Assembly (NCBI RefSeq): GCF_001984825.2
Contig: NZ_CP043318.1
Coordinates: 3,658,001 to 3,722,000 of the forward strand
Source of the DNA: Enterobacter chengduensis
GTDB lineage: Bacteria > Pseudomonadota > Gammaproteobacteria > Enterobacterales > Enterobacteriaceae
Length of the DNA stretch: 64,000 nucleotides
Direction: 5' to 3'
Shown here in pieces: positions 33,989 through 46,003 of this stretch (within the stretch, counting starts at the first letter, position 1; every line of letters starts with the position of its first letter). The notes beneath the pieces are model-generated. The model was not told the DNA's origin and did no database searches. It saw nothing but the letters and a program-made list of their open reading frames with translations. The position numbers were made by a program, and so were the translations under genes.

Positions 33989-34013
33989 CCCACAGGGAGA
34001 GGGAGAAAGGCCA

Positions 34014-34940
<927 letters not shown>

Positions 34941-35005
34941 TCAGCGTGGCATTGATGGCGGGTATTATACCCGTATTTCAGCGAGGCGGTTTGTTCCGGC
35001 GCAAA

Positions 35006-35581
35006 TTACTGCTGCCAGAGTATTTTGCTCACTTTCCAGTTCTTCAGCGTGTCGTCAGACGGCATTAATCCCTCCGGGCCGCTCCAGGTACCGGTGAAGA
35101 CATAGCTGATGTGCTGGCTGCCTTCCGCTTTACATGCCACCGCGACGCCATCGTCGGAAGGCGCGCTGGTGCAGTTGCCAAAGGCTTGTTTATACAGATC
35201 GCTAAACGGCGTTCCCACCTTCACGCCGCTGGCGGTCGGGATTTCGTCGTCCAGCACCGCAATGCGGTTCACCGTGCCTTTATCGCCATTAATCACCAGC
35301 GCCAGTTTGTCCCCCTTCAGCGCTTCAAAATACCGCACAATGTTGCCATTCTCGGTTTTCATGCCGCTGCGCAGGCGGTAGTCGCTGCCGAGCGCATCCT
35401 GAATAGCATTCTGATCCAGCGCCGTCGCGGCGGTAATTTTTCCTACGCCCTGCTCGGTCACCTCCGTGGATGAGCCAAACCAGTTCCACGGATACGCAGC
35501 GGACCAGTTAATGGAGGAGAGCGTCGAACAGCCGGTCAACGCCAGCGGGAGCGCGCATAAAAGTAAACGCAGCGATTTCAT
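35006..35581 (-). CDS. yfeY: YfeY, putative sigma-E-regulated lipoprotein
   Basis: A 191-residue lipoprotein precursor: signal peptide of about 17 residues with lipobox LTGC (Cys18), so attached to the outer or inner membrane. The mature part has no recognised catalytic motif. The E. coli homologue belongs to the envelope-stress (RpoE) regulon; its role is unknown. Downstream of yfeZ on the same strand, with a possible own RpoE promoter at 35614-35641. Confidence 0.9.
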   Translation of the reverse strand: MKSLRLLLCALPLALTGCSTLSSINWSAAYPWNWFGSSTEVTEQGVGKITAATALDQNAIQDALGSDYRLRSGMKTENGNIVRYFEALKGDKLALVINGDKGTVNRIAVLDDEIPTASGVKVGTPFSDLYKQAFGNCTSAPSDDGVAVACKAEGSQHISYVFTGTWSGPEGLMPSDDTLKNWKVSKILWQQ

Positions 35582-35613
35582 TGAAACGTCCTTTCTTGTT
35601 AAATCAACGCTTG

Positions 35614-35641
35614 TTGGAGTGCGGCATCGGCAAAAAGTGCC
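35614..35641 (-). promoter_or_regulatory. Possible sigma-E promoter of yfeY
   Basis: On the minus strand GGCACTT, 16 bases, then TCCAA, resembling GGAACTT-N16-TCTGA. Homologous yfeY is RpoE-controlled in E. coli. The -10 match is poor. Confidence 0.4.
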
Positions 35642-35644
35642 GGA

Positions 35645-36094
35645 TTAATCATCCTGATGCCTAAAACAGGCGCGAAGACGGGGATTCGTGAGCAGCCAGA
35701 GCAGCGCCACGATATCCGCCACCACCAGCGCGATACCGATGCCCGTAAGCGGTTCACCGTACCACCAAAGTACAGGCTGCCAGAAGAGTAGCGCAATCTG
35801 GGCGAGAATGAGCAGCCAGCGAAGCGTGCCCCAAAAGCGTGGAATCAGATGCCGCCGTCCGCTGACCAAAAACGCCAGTACGGCGGGAATCCCCGGCAGC
35901 AAACCGATCCAGAAAGCATCGTGATCGGGATAGAAGAGATTCAGCAGCGCGTCGCCCTGCCCGCGCGACGCGCCGGCCATCACAAACAGCACCCAGGTTC
36001 GCGCCTGCAGCAGCAGAACGCACCAGAATAAAAAAGGCAACCTGACGCGGCCCTGCGCGTCATAGTCGGCCGGATGGATCTCAATACTCTTCAT
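35645..36094 (-). CDS. yfeZ: YfeZ, DUF2919 inner-membrane protein
   Basis: A 149-residue protein with four hydrophobic segments (about residues 22-42, 58-78, 85-105 and 115-135) and the conserved N-terminal segment [19 protein letters not shown]. The family has no known function. Its start overlaps the ypeA stop region by 14 bases, so ypeA-yfeZ are probably co-translated. Confidence 0.9.
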   Translation of the reverse strand: MKSIEIHPADYDAQGRVRLPFLFWCVLLLQARTWVLFVMAGASRGQGDALLNLFYPDHDAFWIGLLPGIPAVLAFLVSGRRHLIPRFWGTLRWLLILAQIALLFWQPVLWWYGEPLTGIGIALVVADIVALLWLLTNPRLRACFRHQDD

Positions 36095-36506
36095 CTTCGA
36101 TTAGACGCTTACCTAAACTCAGCACGTCAGCGTGCTCGTAGCCCAGACGCTCATACATGCCCAACACCACGTCGTTATCTTCCCGCACCATGATCTGGAT
36201 TTTCGGGCAGCCGCGGGCGATCAGCTTCTTCTCGAGTCGGTTGAGCAGCGCATTGGCGATGCCGCGGCCACGGTATTCCGGGTGGACGCCCAGATAATAG
36301 GCGGAGCCGCGGTGGCCGTCGTAGCCGCCCATTACCGTCCCCACAACCTCGCCATTCACTTCCGCGACCAGAAACAGACTGACGTCGTGATTCACCTTAC
36401 GTTCGATATCCATTTCCGGATCGTTCCACGGACGCAGCAGATCGCAGCGTTCCCAAAGGGTGATCACCTCTTCGAAATCTTCCTGGCGAAAAACGCGTAT
36501 CTCCAT
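36081..36506 (-). CDS. ypeA: GNAT-family acetyltransferase YpeA
   Basis: A 141-residue N-acetyltransferase with the acetyl-CoA-binding signature in [21 protein letters not shown] (about residues 73-93). The substrate is unknown. The frame extends to 36569, but the ATG at 36506 ([15 protein letters not shown]) matches the conserved start. It is divergent from amiA and begins the ypeA-yfeZ-yfeY group. Confidence 0.92.
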   Translation of the reverse strand: MEIRVFRQEDFEEVITLWERCDLLRPWNDPEMDIERKVNHDVSLFLVAEVNGEVVGTVMGGYDGHRGSAYYLGVHPEYRGRGIANALLNRLEKKLIARGCPKIQIMVREDNDVVLGMYERLGYEHADVLSLGKRLIEDEEY

Positions 36507-36718
36507 GGTATTAACCGCCTTTTCGGGTTTAAAAACAGTGATTATGGCGTGAACTTCGCCTTTAGCCAATAACCGGGGAAAATCTCGCCAAAATTTGGCA
36601 TAATGTCACTTTGTCACGTATTGAAATGAAAAGTAAAACAATTCTCAATATGGACTGTCGTAACGGGAAACACGATACGATATAACACCAGGACCCCTTT
36701 TTTTAGTATTCAGGCCGC

Positions 36719-38493
<1,775 letters not shown>

Positions 38494-38495
38494 CT

Positions 38496-38573
38496 CCCCT
38501 CACCCCGGCCCTCTCCCAAAGGGAGAGGGAGTATTAATCCCCTCTCCCTTTGGGAGAGGGTTAGGGTGAGGGT
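38496..38573. repeat. Double palindromic repeat between hemF and maeB
   Basis: Contains CCCTCTCCCAAAGGGAGAGGG and CCTCTCCCTTTGGGAGAGG, flanked by CCCTCACCCC on the left and GGGTGAGGG on the right, so the whole block is itself an inverted repeat. It lies between two convergent genes and could act as a bidirectional terminator. Confidence 0.85.
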
Positions 38574-38578
38574 AAAAA

Positions 38579-40858
38579 TTACAGCGGCTGCGTCTGCGCC
38601 TCTACCACCGCCAGCGCCACCATATTCACGATGCGGCGCACGGAGGCAATCGGCGTTAACACATGCACCGGTTTCGCCACGCCCATCAGCACCGGCCCCA
38701 CGGTCACCCCTTCTGAGCTGGAGACGCGCAGCAGGTTATAGCTGATACGCGCCGCTTCCACGTTCGGCATAATCAGAATGTTCGCTGACCCCTTCAGCGG
38801 GCTGTCCGGCATACGTTCGTTACGGATGCTCTCGACCAGCGCGGCATCGCCGTGCATTTCCCCGTCAATCATCAGCTCCGGCGCACGCTCGCGCACCAGC
38901 TCAAGCGTCTGGCGCATTTTGCAGGCCGCCGCGGATTTAGACGAACCAAAGTTGGAGTGCGACAGCAGCGCCACCTTCGGCTCAATCCCAAAGCGGCGCA
39001 CGGTTTCTGCCGCCATCACGGTGATCTCCGCCAGCTCGTCCGGGGAGGGATCGTCGTTAACGTAGGTATCGGCGATAAAGGTGTTGCCGCTTGGCAGCAG
39101 CAGGGCGTTCATCGCCCCGGCGGTGTGCACGCCGTCGCGATAGCCGAAGATCTCCTGCACCACGCTGAAGTGCTCGTGATAATCGCCGATAGTGCCGCAG
39201 ATCAGCGCATCCGCCTCGCCGCGATGCACCATGATCGCGCCGATCACCGTGGTGTTGCTGATGACCGCTTTCTGCGCCTGCTCCTGGGTGATCCCCCGAC
39301 GCTTCATGATCGCGTAGTATTCGCTCCAGTACTCCTTGAAGCGCGGATCGGATTCGTTGTTGACGATCTCGAAGTCAACGCCCGGCTTGATCTGCAGGCC
39401 CAGCTTCTGGATACGCATCTCGATCACGCTCGGACGACCAATCAGGATCGGCTTCGCCAGGCCTAAGGTGATCAGCTCCTGGGTAGCGTGCAGCACGCGC
39501 GCCTCTTCCCCTTCCGCCAGCACCACGCGCTTCGCGTCGGCGCGCGCCTGGGAGAAGATCGGCTTCATGAACAGGTTGGTTTTGTAGACGAACTCGGTGA
39601 GCTTATCGACGTAGGCGTCAAAATCCTGAATCGGACGCGTCGCCACGCCGGAGTCCATCGCCGCTTTGGCTACCGCTGGCGCGATCTTCACGATCAGACG
39701 CGGGTCGAACGGTTTTGGAATGATGTAGTCCGGGCCAAAGCTCAGATCCTGATCGCCGTAGGCGGAGGCAACCACTTCGCTCTGCTCGGCGTGCGCCAGC
39801 TCCGCGATGGCGTGCACGGCGGCAAGCTTCATCTCTTCGTTGATTGCCGTGGCGCCGACGTCCAGCGCGCCGCGGAAGATGAACGGGAAGCAGAGCACGT
39901 TGTTGACCTGGTTCGGGTAGTCGGAACGGCCGGTACAGATAATGGCGTCTTCACGCACCGCTTTCGCCAGCGGCGGCAGGATTTCAGGTTCCGGGTTCGC
40001 CAGGGCCAGGATCATCGGCGCGCGCGCCATCTTCTTCACCATCTCCTGGGTCAGCACTTTCGGACCCGAGCAGCCGAGGAAGATATCCGCACCCTCGATC
40101 ACGTCCTCAAGCGTGCGCTTGCCGTCATCTTCCACCGCATACGCCGCTTTGGTTTCCGCCATGTTCGGCTCGCGGTCTTTATAGATAACGCCCTTAGAGT
40201 CGCAGACCACAATGTTGTGTTTCTGCATCCCCAGCGCCACCAGCAGGTTCATACAGGCGATAGCCGCGGCGCCTGCGCCAGAAACCACCATGCGCACGTC
40301 GGAGAGATTTTTCTCCACCACGCGCAGGCCGTTCAGAATCGCAGCGGTGCTGATAATCGCGGTCCCGTGCTGGTCGTCATGGAACACGGGAATGTTCATA
40401 CGCTCGCGCAGCTTCTGCTCGATATAGAAACATTCCGGCGCTTTGATATCTTCCAGGTTGATCCCGCCGAAGGTCGGCTCCAGCGCGGCCACCACGTTGA
40501 TGAATTTGTCAGGATCGAGTTCGTCCACCTCGATGTCAAACACGTCGATACCGGCGAATTTCTTGAACAGTACCCCCTTCCCTTCCATCACCGGCTTACC
40601 GGCCAGCGCGCCGATGTTGCCCAGCCCCAGCACCGCCGTGCCGTTAGAGATCACCGCAACAAGGTTGCCGCGCGCGGTGTATTTGTAGGCCGCCAGCGGA
40701 TCTTTTTCGATTTCCAGACACGGGGCCGCCACGCCCGGCGAGTAGGCCAGCGCCAGGTCGCGCTGGGTGGCCAGCGGCTTGGTTGGGGAAACCTGGATTT
40801 TGCCCGGAACGGGGAACTCGTGAAAATCGAGGGCACTCTGTTTCAACTGCTCATCCAT
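38579..40858 (-). CDS. maeB: NADP-dependent malic enzyme MaeB (malic enzyme plus phosphotransacetylase-like domain)
   Basis: Decarboxylates malate to pyruvate, yielding NADPH. The 759-residue protein has an N-terminal malic-enzyme domain ([26 protein letters not shown]-binding [11 protein letters not shown]) and, from about residue 430, a phosphotransacetylase-like domain that in E. coli senses acetyl-CoA and other metabolites rather than catalysing. Length equals E. coli MaeB. It is divergent from talA. Confidence 0.97.
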   Translation of the reverse strand: MDEQLKQSALDFHEFPVPGKIQVSPTKPLATQRDLALAYSPGVAAPCLEIEKDPLAAYKYTARGNLVAVISNGTAVLGLGNIGALAGKPVMEGKGVLFKKFAGIDVFDIEVDELDPDKFINVVAALEPTFGGINLEDIKAPECFYIEQKLRERMNIPVFHDDQHGTAIISTAAILNGLRVVEKNLSDVRMVVSGAGAAAIACMNLLVALGMQKHNIVVCDSKGVIYKDREPNMAETKAAYAVEDDGKRTLEDVIEGADIFLGCSGPKVLTQEMVKKMARAPMILALANPEPEILPPLAKAVREDAIICTGRSDYPNQVNNVLCFPFIFRGALDVGATAINEEMKLAAVHAIAELAHAEQSEVVASAYGDQDLSFGPDYIIPKPFDPRLIVKIAPAVAKAAMDSGVATRPIQDFDAYVDKLTEFVYKTNLFMKPIFSQARADAKRVVLAEGEEARVLHATQELITLGLAKPILIGRPSVIEMRIQKLGLQIKPGVDFEIVNNESDPRFKEYWSEYYAIMKRRGITQEQAQKAVISNTTVIGAIMVHRGEADALICGTIGDYHEHFSVVQEIFGYRDGVHTAGAMNALLLPSGNTFIADTYVNDDPSPDELAEITVMAAETVRRFGIEPKVALLSHSNFGSSKSAAACKMRQTLELVRERAPELMIDGEMHGDAALVESIRNERMPDSPLKGSANILIMPNVEAARISYNLLRVSSSEGVTVGPVLMGVAKPVHVLTPIASVRRIVNMVALAVVEAQTQPL

Positions 40859-41055
40859 CTTATTTTTCCTTTCACGTATCGGTCAAAAGGGTGACGTAAG
40901 CGATCCTGATGCACACCCTGGTGTGCCGCCTAGTATCGCCGCAGGCCGCCTCCTAAACTTTGAAGGCTGCCAAACTCTCACCATCACACATTAAAAATTG
41001 TTATCAATTTATAACAGCCATGTTACCCGTCTCAAAAGCAATGCCTCCCCCGTCT

Positions 41056-41066
41056 GCTATGCTTTT
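41056..41066 (+). promoter_or_regulatory. Possible sigma-S-type -10 element for talA-tktB
   Basis: GCTATGCTTTT resembles the sigma-S extended -10 (KCTAYRCTTAA). E. coli talA and tktB are RpoS-dependent. No convincing -35 is seen, which is usual for such promoters. The remaining 40859-41147 gap holds no other clear signal. Confidence 0.42.
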
Positions 41067-41147
41067 TTGTTAAGTCCATCATGATTTTCCCAGAAGTGTG
41101 AACTAACGCACTCAGATAACGCCTTTATTTCCAAGGAGTAATCATTT

Positions 41148-42098
41148 ATGAACCAGCTAGACGGCATCAAACAATTCACCACCGTGGTGGCAGACAGCGG
41201 CGATATCGAGTCGATTCGTCACTATCAGCCGGAGGATGCGACCACTAACCCTTCGCTGCTGCTCAAGGCAGCAGGGCTTGACCATTTTAGCCATCTGATT
41301 GATGACGCCATTGCCTACGGTAAACAGCGCGGGAAAACGCAGGAGCAGCAGGTGGCCGAAGCCAGCGACAAGCTGGCGGTTAATTTTGGTGCGGAAATTC
41401 TTAAAAGCATTCCGGGACGCGTCTCGACCGAAGTCGACGCCCGCCTCTCGTTCGATAAAGAAAAGAGCATTAACAAGGCGCGTCGTCTGGTAGAGCTCTA
41501 CCAGGATCAGGGGATCGATAAATCACGCATTCTGATCAAACTCGCGTCGACGTGGGAAGGCATTCGGGCGGCAGAGGTGCTGGAGAAAGAGGGGATCCAC
41601 TGCAACCTGACGCTGCTGTTCTCGTTTGCCCAAGCGCGCGCCTGCGCCGAAGCGGGCGTGTTTCTCGTCTCGCCGTTTGTCGGGCGCATCTACGACTGGT
41701 ACCAGGCAAAACAGCCGATGGATCCGTACGTGGTGGAGGAAGATCCGGGCGTGAAGTCGGTCCGCAATATCTACGATTACTACAAGCAGCACCGCTACGA
41801 AACCATCGTGATGGGAGCCAGCTTCCGCCGTACCGAGCAGATCCTCGCCCTGGCAGGCTGCGACCGCCTGACCATCTCCCCTAACCTGCTTCAGGCGTTA
41901 CAGGACAAAGAAGAGACGGTGATCCGCAAGCTGGTGCCGACCTCCAACGTGCTGCCAAAACCGAAAGCCATGACCGAAGCCGAGTTCCGCTGGGAGCACA
42001 ATCAGGACGCGATGGCCGTGGATAAACTGGCGGAAGGCATCCGCCTGTTCGCCGTCGACCAGCGAAAACTTGAAGACCTTCTCGCCGCCAAACTTTAA
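41148..42098 (+). CDS. talA: Transaldolase A
   Basis: Pentose phosphate enzyme that moves a dihydroxyacetone unit from sedoheptulose 7-phosphate to glyceraldehyde 3-phosphate. The 316-residue TIM-barrel protein has [10 protein letters not shown], the Schiff-base Lys131 in [11 protein letters not shown] and [11 protein letters not shown]. It is the stationary-phase paralogue, paired with tktB 19 bases downstream; a GGAG ribosome site is present. Confidence 0.96.
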   Translation: MNQLDGIKQFTTVVADSGDIESIRHYQPEDATTNPSLLLKAAGLDHFSHLIDDAIAYGKQRGKTQEQQVAEASDKLAVNFGAEILKSIPGRVSTEVDARLSFDKEKSINKARRLVELYQDQGIDKSRILIKLASTWEGIRAAEVLEKEGIHCNLTLLFSFAQARACAEAGVFLVSPFVGRIYDWYQAKQPMDPYVVEEDPGVKSVRNIYDYYKQHRYETIVMGASFRRTEQILALAGCDRLTISPNLLQALQDKEETVIRKLVPTSNVLPKPKAMTEAEFRWEHNQDAMAVDKLAEGIRLFAVDQRKLEDLLAAKL

Positions 42099-42117
42099 CC
42101 TTGCCACGGAGTGAACT

Positions 42118-44106
42118 ATGTCCCGTAAAGAGCTAGCCAATGCCATTCGCGCCCTCAGCATGGATGCCGTGCAGAAAGCCAATTCCGGCCACCCCGGCGC
42201 GCCGATGGGCATGGCGGATATTGCCGAAGTGCTGTGGAACGACTTTCTCAAGCACAACCCCAATGACCCAACCTGGTACGATCGCGACCGCTTTATTCTC
42301 TCCAACGGTCACGCCTCCATGCTGCTCTACAGCCTGCTGCACCTGTCCGGCTACGACCTGCCGCTTGAGGAGCTGAAAAACTTCCGCCAGCTGCACTCCA
42401 AAACGCCGGGCCACCCGGAAATTGGCTATACGCCGGGCGTAGAAACCACCACCGGGCCGCTGGGTCAGGGGCTCGCCAATGCGGTCGGGCTGGCGATAGC
42501 TGAGCGCACGCTGGCGGCGCAGTTTAACCAGCCGGACCACGAGATTGTCGATCACTACACCTACGTGTTTATGGGTGACGGCTGTCTGATGGAGGGGATC
42601 TCCCACGAGGTTTGCTCTCTGGCGGGAACGCTGGGGCTGGGCAAGCTGATTGGCTTCTACGATCGCAACGGCATCTCCATCGACGGGGAGACCGAAGGCT
42701 GGTTTACCGACGACACGGCAAAACGCTTCGAGGCCTACCACTGGCACGTGGTGCACGAGATCGACGGCCACGATCCGGAGGCGGTGAAAAAAGCGATTCA
42801 GGAAGCGCAGAGCGTGAAGGACAAACCGTCCCTGATTATCTGCCGCACGGTTATCGGCTTCGGCTCGCCGAACAAGGCGGGCAAAGAGGAGGCGCACGGC
42901 GCGGCGCTGGGTGACGAAGAAGTGGCGCTGACCCGGCAGAAGCTGGGATGGAAATACCCGCCGTTTGAGATCCCGAAAGAGATCTACAGGGCCTGGGATG
43001 CCCGCGAAGACGGTGAGAAAGCCCAGCACGCCTGGAACGAGAAGTTTGCCGCCTACAAAAAAGCGCACCCGGATCTCGCCGCCGAGTTTTCCCGCCGCAT
43101 GAGCGGCGGGCTGCCGGAAGACTGGGACGATAAAACCCAGGCGCTGATTGAAAACCTGCAGTCCAACCCGGCGAAAATCGCCACCCGTAAGGCGTCGCAA
43201 AATACTCTGAACGCCATCGGCCCTATCCTGCCCGAACTGCTCGGCGGCTCGGCGGACCTGGCGCCCAGTAACCTGACCATCTGGTCCGGCTCGAAATCGC
43301 TCAAAGAGGACATTGCCGGGAACTACATCCACTACGGCGTGCGCGAGTTCGGGATGACCGCCATCGCCAACGGCATCGCCCACCACGGCGGCTTCGTGCC
43401 CTACACCGCCACCTTCCTGATGTTCGTTGAGTACGCCCGTAACGCGGCGCGCATGGCGGCGCTGATGAAGGCCCGGCAGATCATGGTCTACACCCACGAC
43501 TCTATCGGGCTGGGGGAAGATGGTCCAACGCACCAGGCGGTGGAACAGCTGGCGAGCCTGCGCTTGACGCCAAACTTCAGCACCTGGCGTCCGTGCGATC
43601 AGGTCGAAGCGGCGGTGGGCTGGAAGCTGGCGGTGGAACGCCACAATGGCCCGACGGCGCTGATCCTGTCACGCCAGAACCTGGCGCAGATTGAGCGCAC
43701 GCCGGAGCAGGTGAAAAACATCGCCCGCGGCGGCTACATCCTGAAGGACAGCGGCGGCAAGCCGGACGTGATCCTGATTGCGACCGGGTCCGAGGTGGAA
43801 ATCACGGTGAAAGCGGCGGAGAAACTGACCGCCGAAGGCCACGCGGTGCGCGTGGTGTCCCTGCCCTCAACGGATATTTTTGACGCCCAGGACGAGGCGT
43901 ACCGCGAATCGGTCCTGCCGTCCAGCGTCGCGGCGCGCGTGGCGGTGGAAGCCGGTATCGCCGACTACTGGTACAAATATGTGGGTCTGAAAGGGGCGAT
44001 TGTGGGCATGCGGGGCTACGGTGAGTCCGCCCCGGCCGACAAGCTGTTCCCGTACTTCGGCTTTACCGTTGAGAACGTGGTTGAGAAGGCGCTGAGCGTG
44101 CTGTAG
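42118..44106 (+). CDS. tktB: Transketolase B
   Basis: Thiamine-diphosphate enzyme transferring two-carbon units in the pentose phosphate pathway. The 662-residue protein has the ThDP motif [18 protein letters not shown], the conserved His-rich N-terminal LSNGHASML, and [16 protein letters not shown] in the pyrimidine-binding domain. It is about five residues shorter than E. coli TktB at the C-terminus. Co-transcribed with talA. Confidence 0.96.
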   Translation: MSRKELANAIRALSMDAVQKANSGHPGAPMGMADIAEVLWNDFLKHNPNDPTWYDRDRFILSNGHASMLLYSLLHLSGYDLPLEELKNFRQLHSKTPGHPEIGYTPGVETTTGPLGQGLANAVGLAIAERTLAAQFNQPDHEIVDHYTYVFMGDGCLMEGISHEVCSLAGTLGLGKLIGFYDRNGISIDGETEGWFTDDTAKRFEAYHWHVVHEIDGHDPEAVKKAIQEAQSVKDKPSLIICRTVIGFGSPNKAGKEEAHGAALGDEEVALTRQKLGWKYPPFEIPKEIYRAWDAREDGEKAQHAWNEKFAAYKKAHPDLAAEFSRRMSGGLPEDWDDKTQALIENLQSNPAKIATRKASQNTLNAIGPILPELLGGSADLAPSNLTIWSGSKSLKEDIAGNYIHYGVREFGMTAIANGIAHHGGFVPYTATFLMFVEYARNAARMAALMKARQIMVYTHDSIGLGEDGPTHQAVEQLASLRLTPNFSTWRPCDQVEAAVGWKLAVERHNGPTALILSRQNLAQIERTPEQVKNIARGGYILKDSGGKPDVILIATGSEVEITVKAAEKLTAEGHAVRVVSLPSTDIFDAQDEAYRESVLPSSVAARVAVEAGIADYWYKYVGLKGAIVGMRGYGESAPADKLFPYFGFTVENVVEKALSVL

Positions 44107-44118
44107 CGCGGCCTGCGT

Positions 44119-44192
44119 GCCCGGTGGCGCTGCGCTTACCGGGCCTACAAGGTCCGAAACGTAGGCCGGGTAAGACGCAGCCGCCACCCGGC
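44119..44192. repeat. REP/BIME palindromic element between tktB and ypfG
   Basis: Inverted REP pair: GCCCGGTGGCGCTGCGCTTA and, mirrored, GTAGGCCGGGTAAGACGCAG ending CCGGC. It separates two convergent genes. Confidence 0.85.
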
Positions 44193-44198
44193 AAAAAG

Positions 44199-45242
44199 CT
44201 ACCGCGTGATCCAAAGCGTAGGCCAGGCATCTGGCCCGTTCCAGCTGTCGCAGCTCGGCTCCTCGGCATAACGCACCAGGCGGAAGCGCTGGCCATCAAA
44301 ACGCCAGCGCGTCTGGATCCCGCAATCGCCGATACCACGCCCCAGCGCGAGCGTGGTCAGCTCGCGCGTCTTTTCATCGAAGCTGGCATTCATCAACTCC
44401 ATTTCGCTCTCGCCGCTTGACGGCGTAAACGGCAGCCGCAGCCTGACGCTGCGCGCGGTGAACGGTTTTTTACGGGATACCAGCCACGCCAGATCGACCG
44501 TGTTATAGGCCCCGGCCTCGCAGCTTACGATCAGCAGCGCCTTGTCATCGGTTAACGCGGTGACGCGTACCTCCCGGCGGTTAGGATCCAGCGAGCACTG
44601 GCTGCTGTTCATCCGCCCGGTACCGTAGTCCAGCAGGTCGTTCAGTTCGGCGTGGGAAAGCGGCGTTGGGGTAGGGTTTACGACCGCCACCTTTTTCAGG
44701 GCGGGTGCAGGCGGAACGCTTAACGGCGGATCGTCCCCTTTCCTGATCCACGCGGTTTCGCTGCCGACGCGCTTTTGCTGGGCATCAATAAACAGCAGCG
44801 CGGCCTTAAGCCCGCTCAGTGAAATCACCTGCTTGCCGCCGCGCAGGGTCAGGGCCTTCCCTTCCTGAATATTTTTCAGAAAGGCGGTGATGGTGGCCGC
44901 ATCGTCCGTTTTCAGATGCCAGGGCGTGAGCTGCCAGCGCTGTTTGTCCAACTTCAGAGGAACGTTATCCAGCAGCAGCCGGGGGGCAGTCTCCGGCTCT
45001 TTGACCGAGGGCGTATCAAGACCGCCGAGATCGATACGCAGCGTGGCATCCGTTTTCGCCCCGGCGCTGCGGGTGAGCGTCATAACCAGACCTCGGTGCT
45101 CGCCGGTGTTGCGGGCAAGGCAAAAGTTCTGGTTATTGCAGGTCACCTGCCAGTCAGAGAAGGCTTGCTGGGCCGGTGCAGCCCGTACCTGAGGCGCGAG
45201 GAACACCCAAAGCAGGGAAAATAAAAAGACGCTGTAGCGCAT
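44199..45242 (-). CDS. ypfG: YpfG, DUF1176 periplasmic protein
   Basis: A 347-residue secreted protein: signal peptide at residues 1-22 (MRYSVFLFSLLWVFLAPQ then VRAAPAQ) and four or more cysteines in CNNQNFCLA, SSQCSLDP, VSCEAG, CGIQ and PSCDSW that could form disulfides. It belongs to DUF1176, of unknown function. An in-frame start at 45272 would put ten residues before the signal peptide and is less likely. It lies between tktB and nudK, as in E. coli. Confidence 0.86.
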   Translation of the reverse strand: MRYSVFLFSLLWVFLAPQVRAAPAQQAFSDWQVTCNNQNFCLARNTGEHRGLVMTLTRSAGAKTDATLRIDLGGLDTPSVKEPETAPRLLLDNVPLKLDKQRWQLTPWHLKTDDAATITAFLKNIQEGKALTLRGGKQVISLSGLKAALLFIDAQQKRVGSETAWIRKGDDPPLSVPPAPALKKVAVVNPTPTPLSHAELNDLLDYGTGRMNSSQCSLDPNRREVRVTALTDDKALLIVSCEAGAYNTVDLAWLVSRKKPFTARSVRLRLPFTPSSGESEMELMNASFDEKTRELTTLALGRGIGDCGIQTRWRFDGQRFRLVRYAEEPSCDSWNGPDAWPTLWITR

Positions 45243-45343
45243 GAATGACACAATCCCGGAACGAAAACGCATAACTGGGCAGTATCTTCGTGTTCCCGCC
45301 GGGGTTGCTCAATCGGATTTATCAGATATACCCGAAAAACAGG

Positions 45344-45937
45344 CTATATCCGTTCGAAAGTGGCATCCATCAGCCCGGTCGTCTGTAAATACTGCAGTAA
45401 TATCACCGCTTTACCGTCCCTGATTTCACCTGAACGCACCATCTCCAGCGCGCGGGTAAAGGGGAGCTCCAGCACTTCGATATCTTCATCCTCTACGCCA
45501 CCGCCCCGGTGAGTGCGCTGCGCGTCGCTGTATTCCGCAATGAAGAAATGCACAATTTCCGTCACGCCGCCCGGAGACATAAACAGCTCGAAGACCTTTT
45601 TGACCTCGCCCACTTCGAAGCCGGTTTCTTCCACGGCCTCTTTGCGGATGCAGACTTCCGGCTCATCGTCATCGAGCAGGCCCGCGCAGGTTTCAATCAG
45701 ACGTCCGTCAGGATTGCCGTTAACCCATGTCGCCACCCTGAACTGGCGGATCAGCACCACGCTCTGCTTTTCACGGTTATAGAGCAGAATCGTTGCCCCG
45801 TTACCGCGATCGTAGACCTCGCGCCTGTGGCGGATCACTTCACCGTTATTACGCGTAAGATCGTAGGTGATGTTACGCAGGACAAAGTAGTTTTCAGAAA
45901 GAATTTTGTCTTTGATAACGTCAATTTTCAGGGTCAT
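45344..45937 (-). CDS. nudK: GDP-mannose pyrophosphatase NudK (Nudix hydrolase)
   Basis: Hydrolyses GDP-mannose to GMP and mannose 1-phosphate. The 197-residue protein has a Nudix box [20 protein letters not shown] followed by GFEVGEV, with Arg replaced by Lys at one usual position. The frame opens at 45955; the ATG at 45937 has a GGAG ribosome site and the conserved start. It is transcribed in the same direction as ypfG. Confidence 0.93.
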   Translation of the reverse strand: MTLKIDVIKDKILSENYFVLRNITYDLTRNNGEVIRHRREVYDRGNGATILLYNREKQSVVLIRQFRVATWVNGNPDGRLIETCAGLLDDDEPEVCIRKEAVEETGFEVGEVKKVFELFMSPGGVTEIVHFFIAEYSDAQRTHRGGGVEDEDIEVLELPFTRALEMVRSGEIRDGKAVILLQYLQTTGLMDATFERI

Positions 45938-46003
45938 ACGGGCTCCACGACACAATGAGTCGCTCTATACTACGCCGTGAATCCCGCTTTGTCGCCCGCC
46001 GGT

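Larger units (their letters stand above)
32681..34010. repeat. Intergenic palindrome split by the IS element
   Basis: The flanks of the IS (32681-32703 and 33994-34010, counting the target duplication once) join to give a CCCTCACCCCGGCCCTCTCC block followed by CACAGGGAGAGGG. Related blocks occur at 38496-38573, 55361-55442 and 63137-63170. Here it lies between the yfeX stop and the cysP control region. Confidence 0.8.

Noticed and set aside
39488..40894. A 468-codon open frame on the plus strand
   Set aside because: Antisense to maeB; no domain recognised.
42133..43644. A 503-codon open frame on the minus strand
   Set aside because: Antisense to tktB, with biased Arg/Val/Gln composition and no ribosome site or family match.
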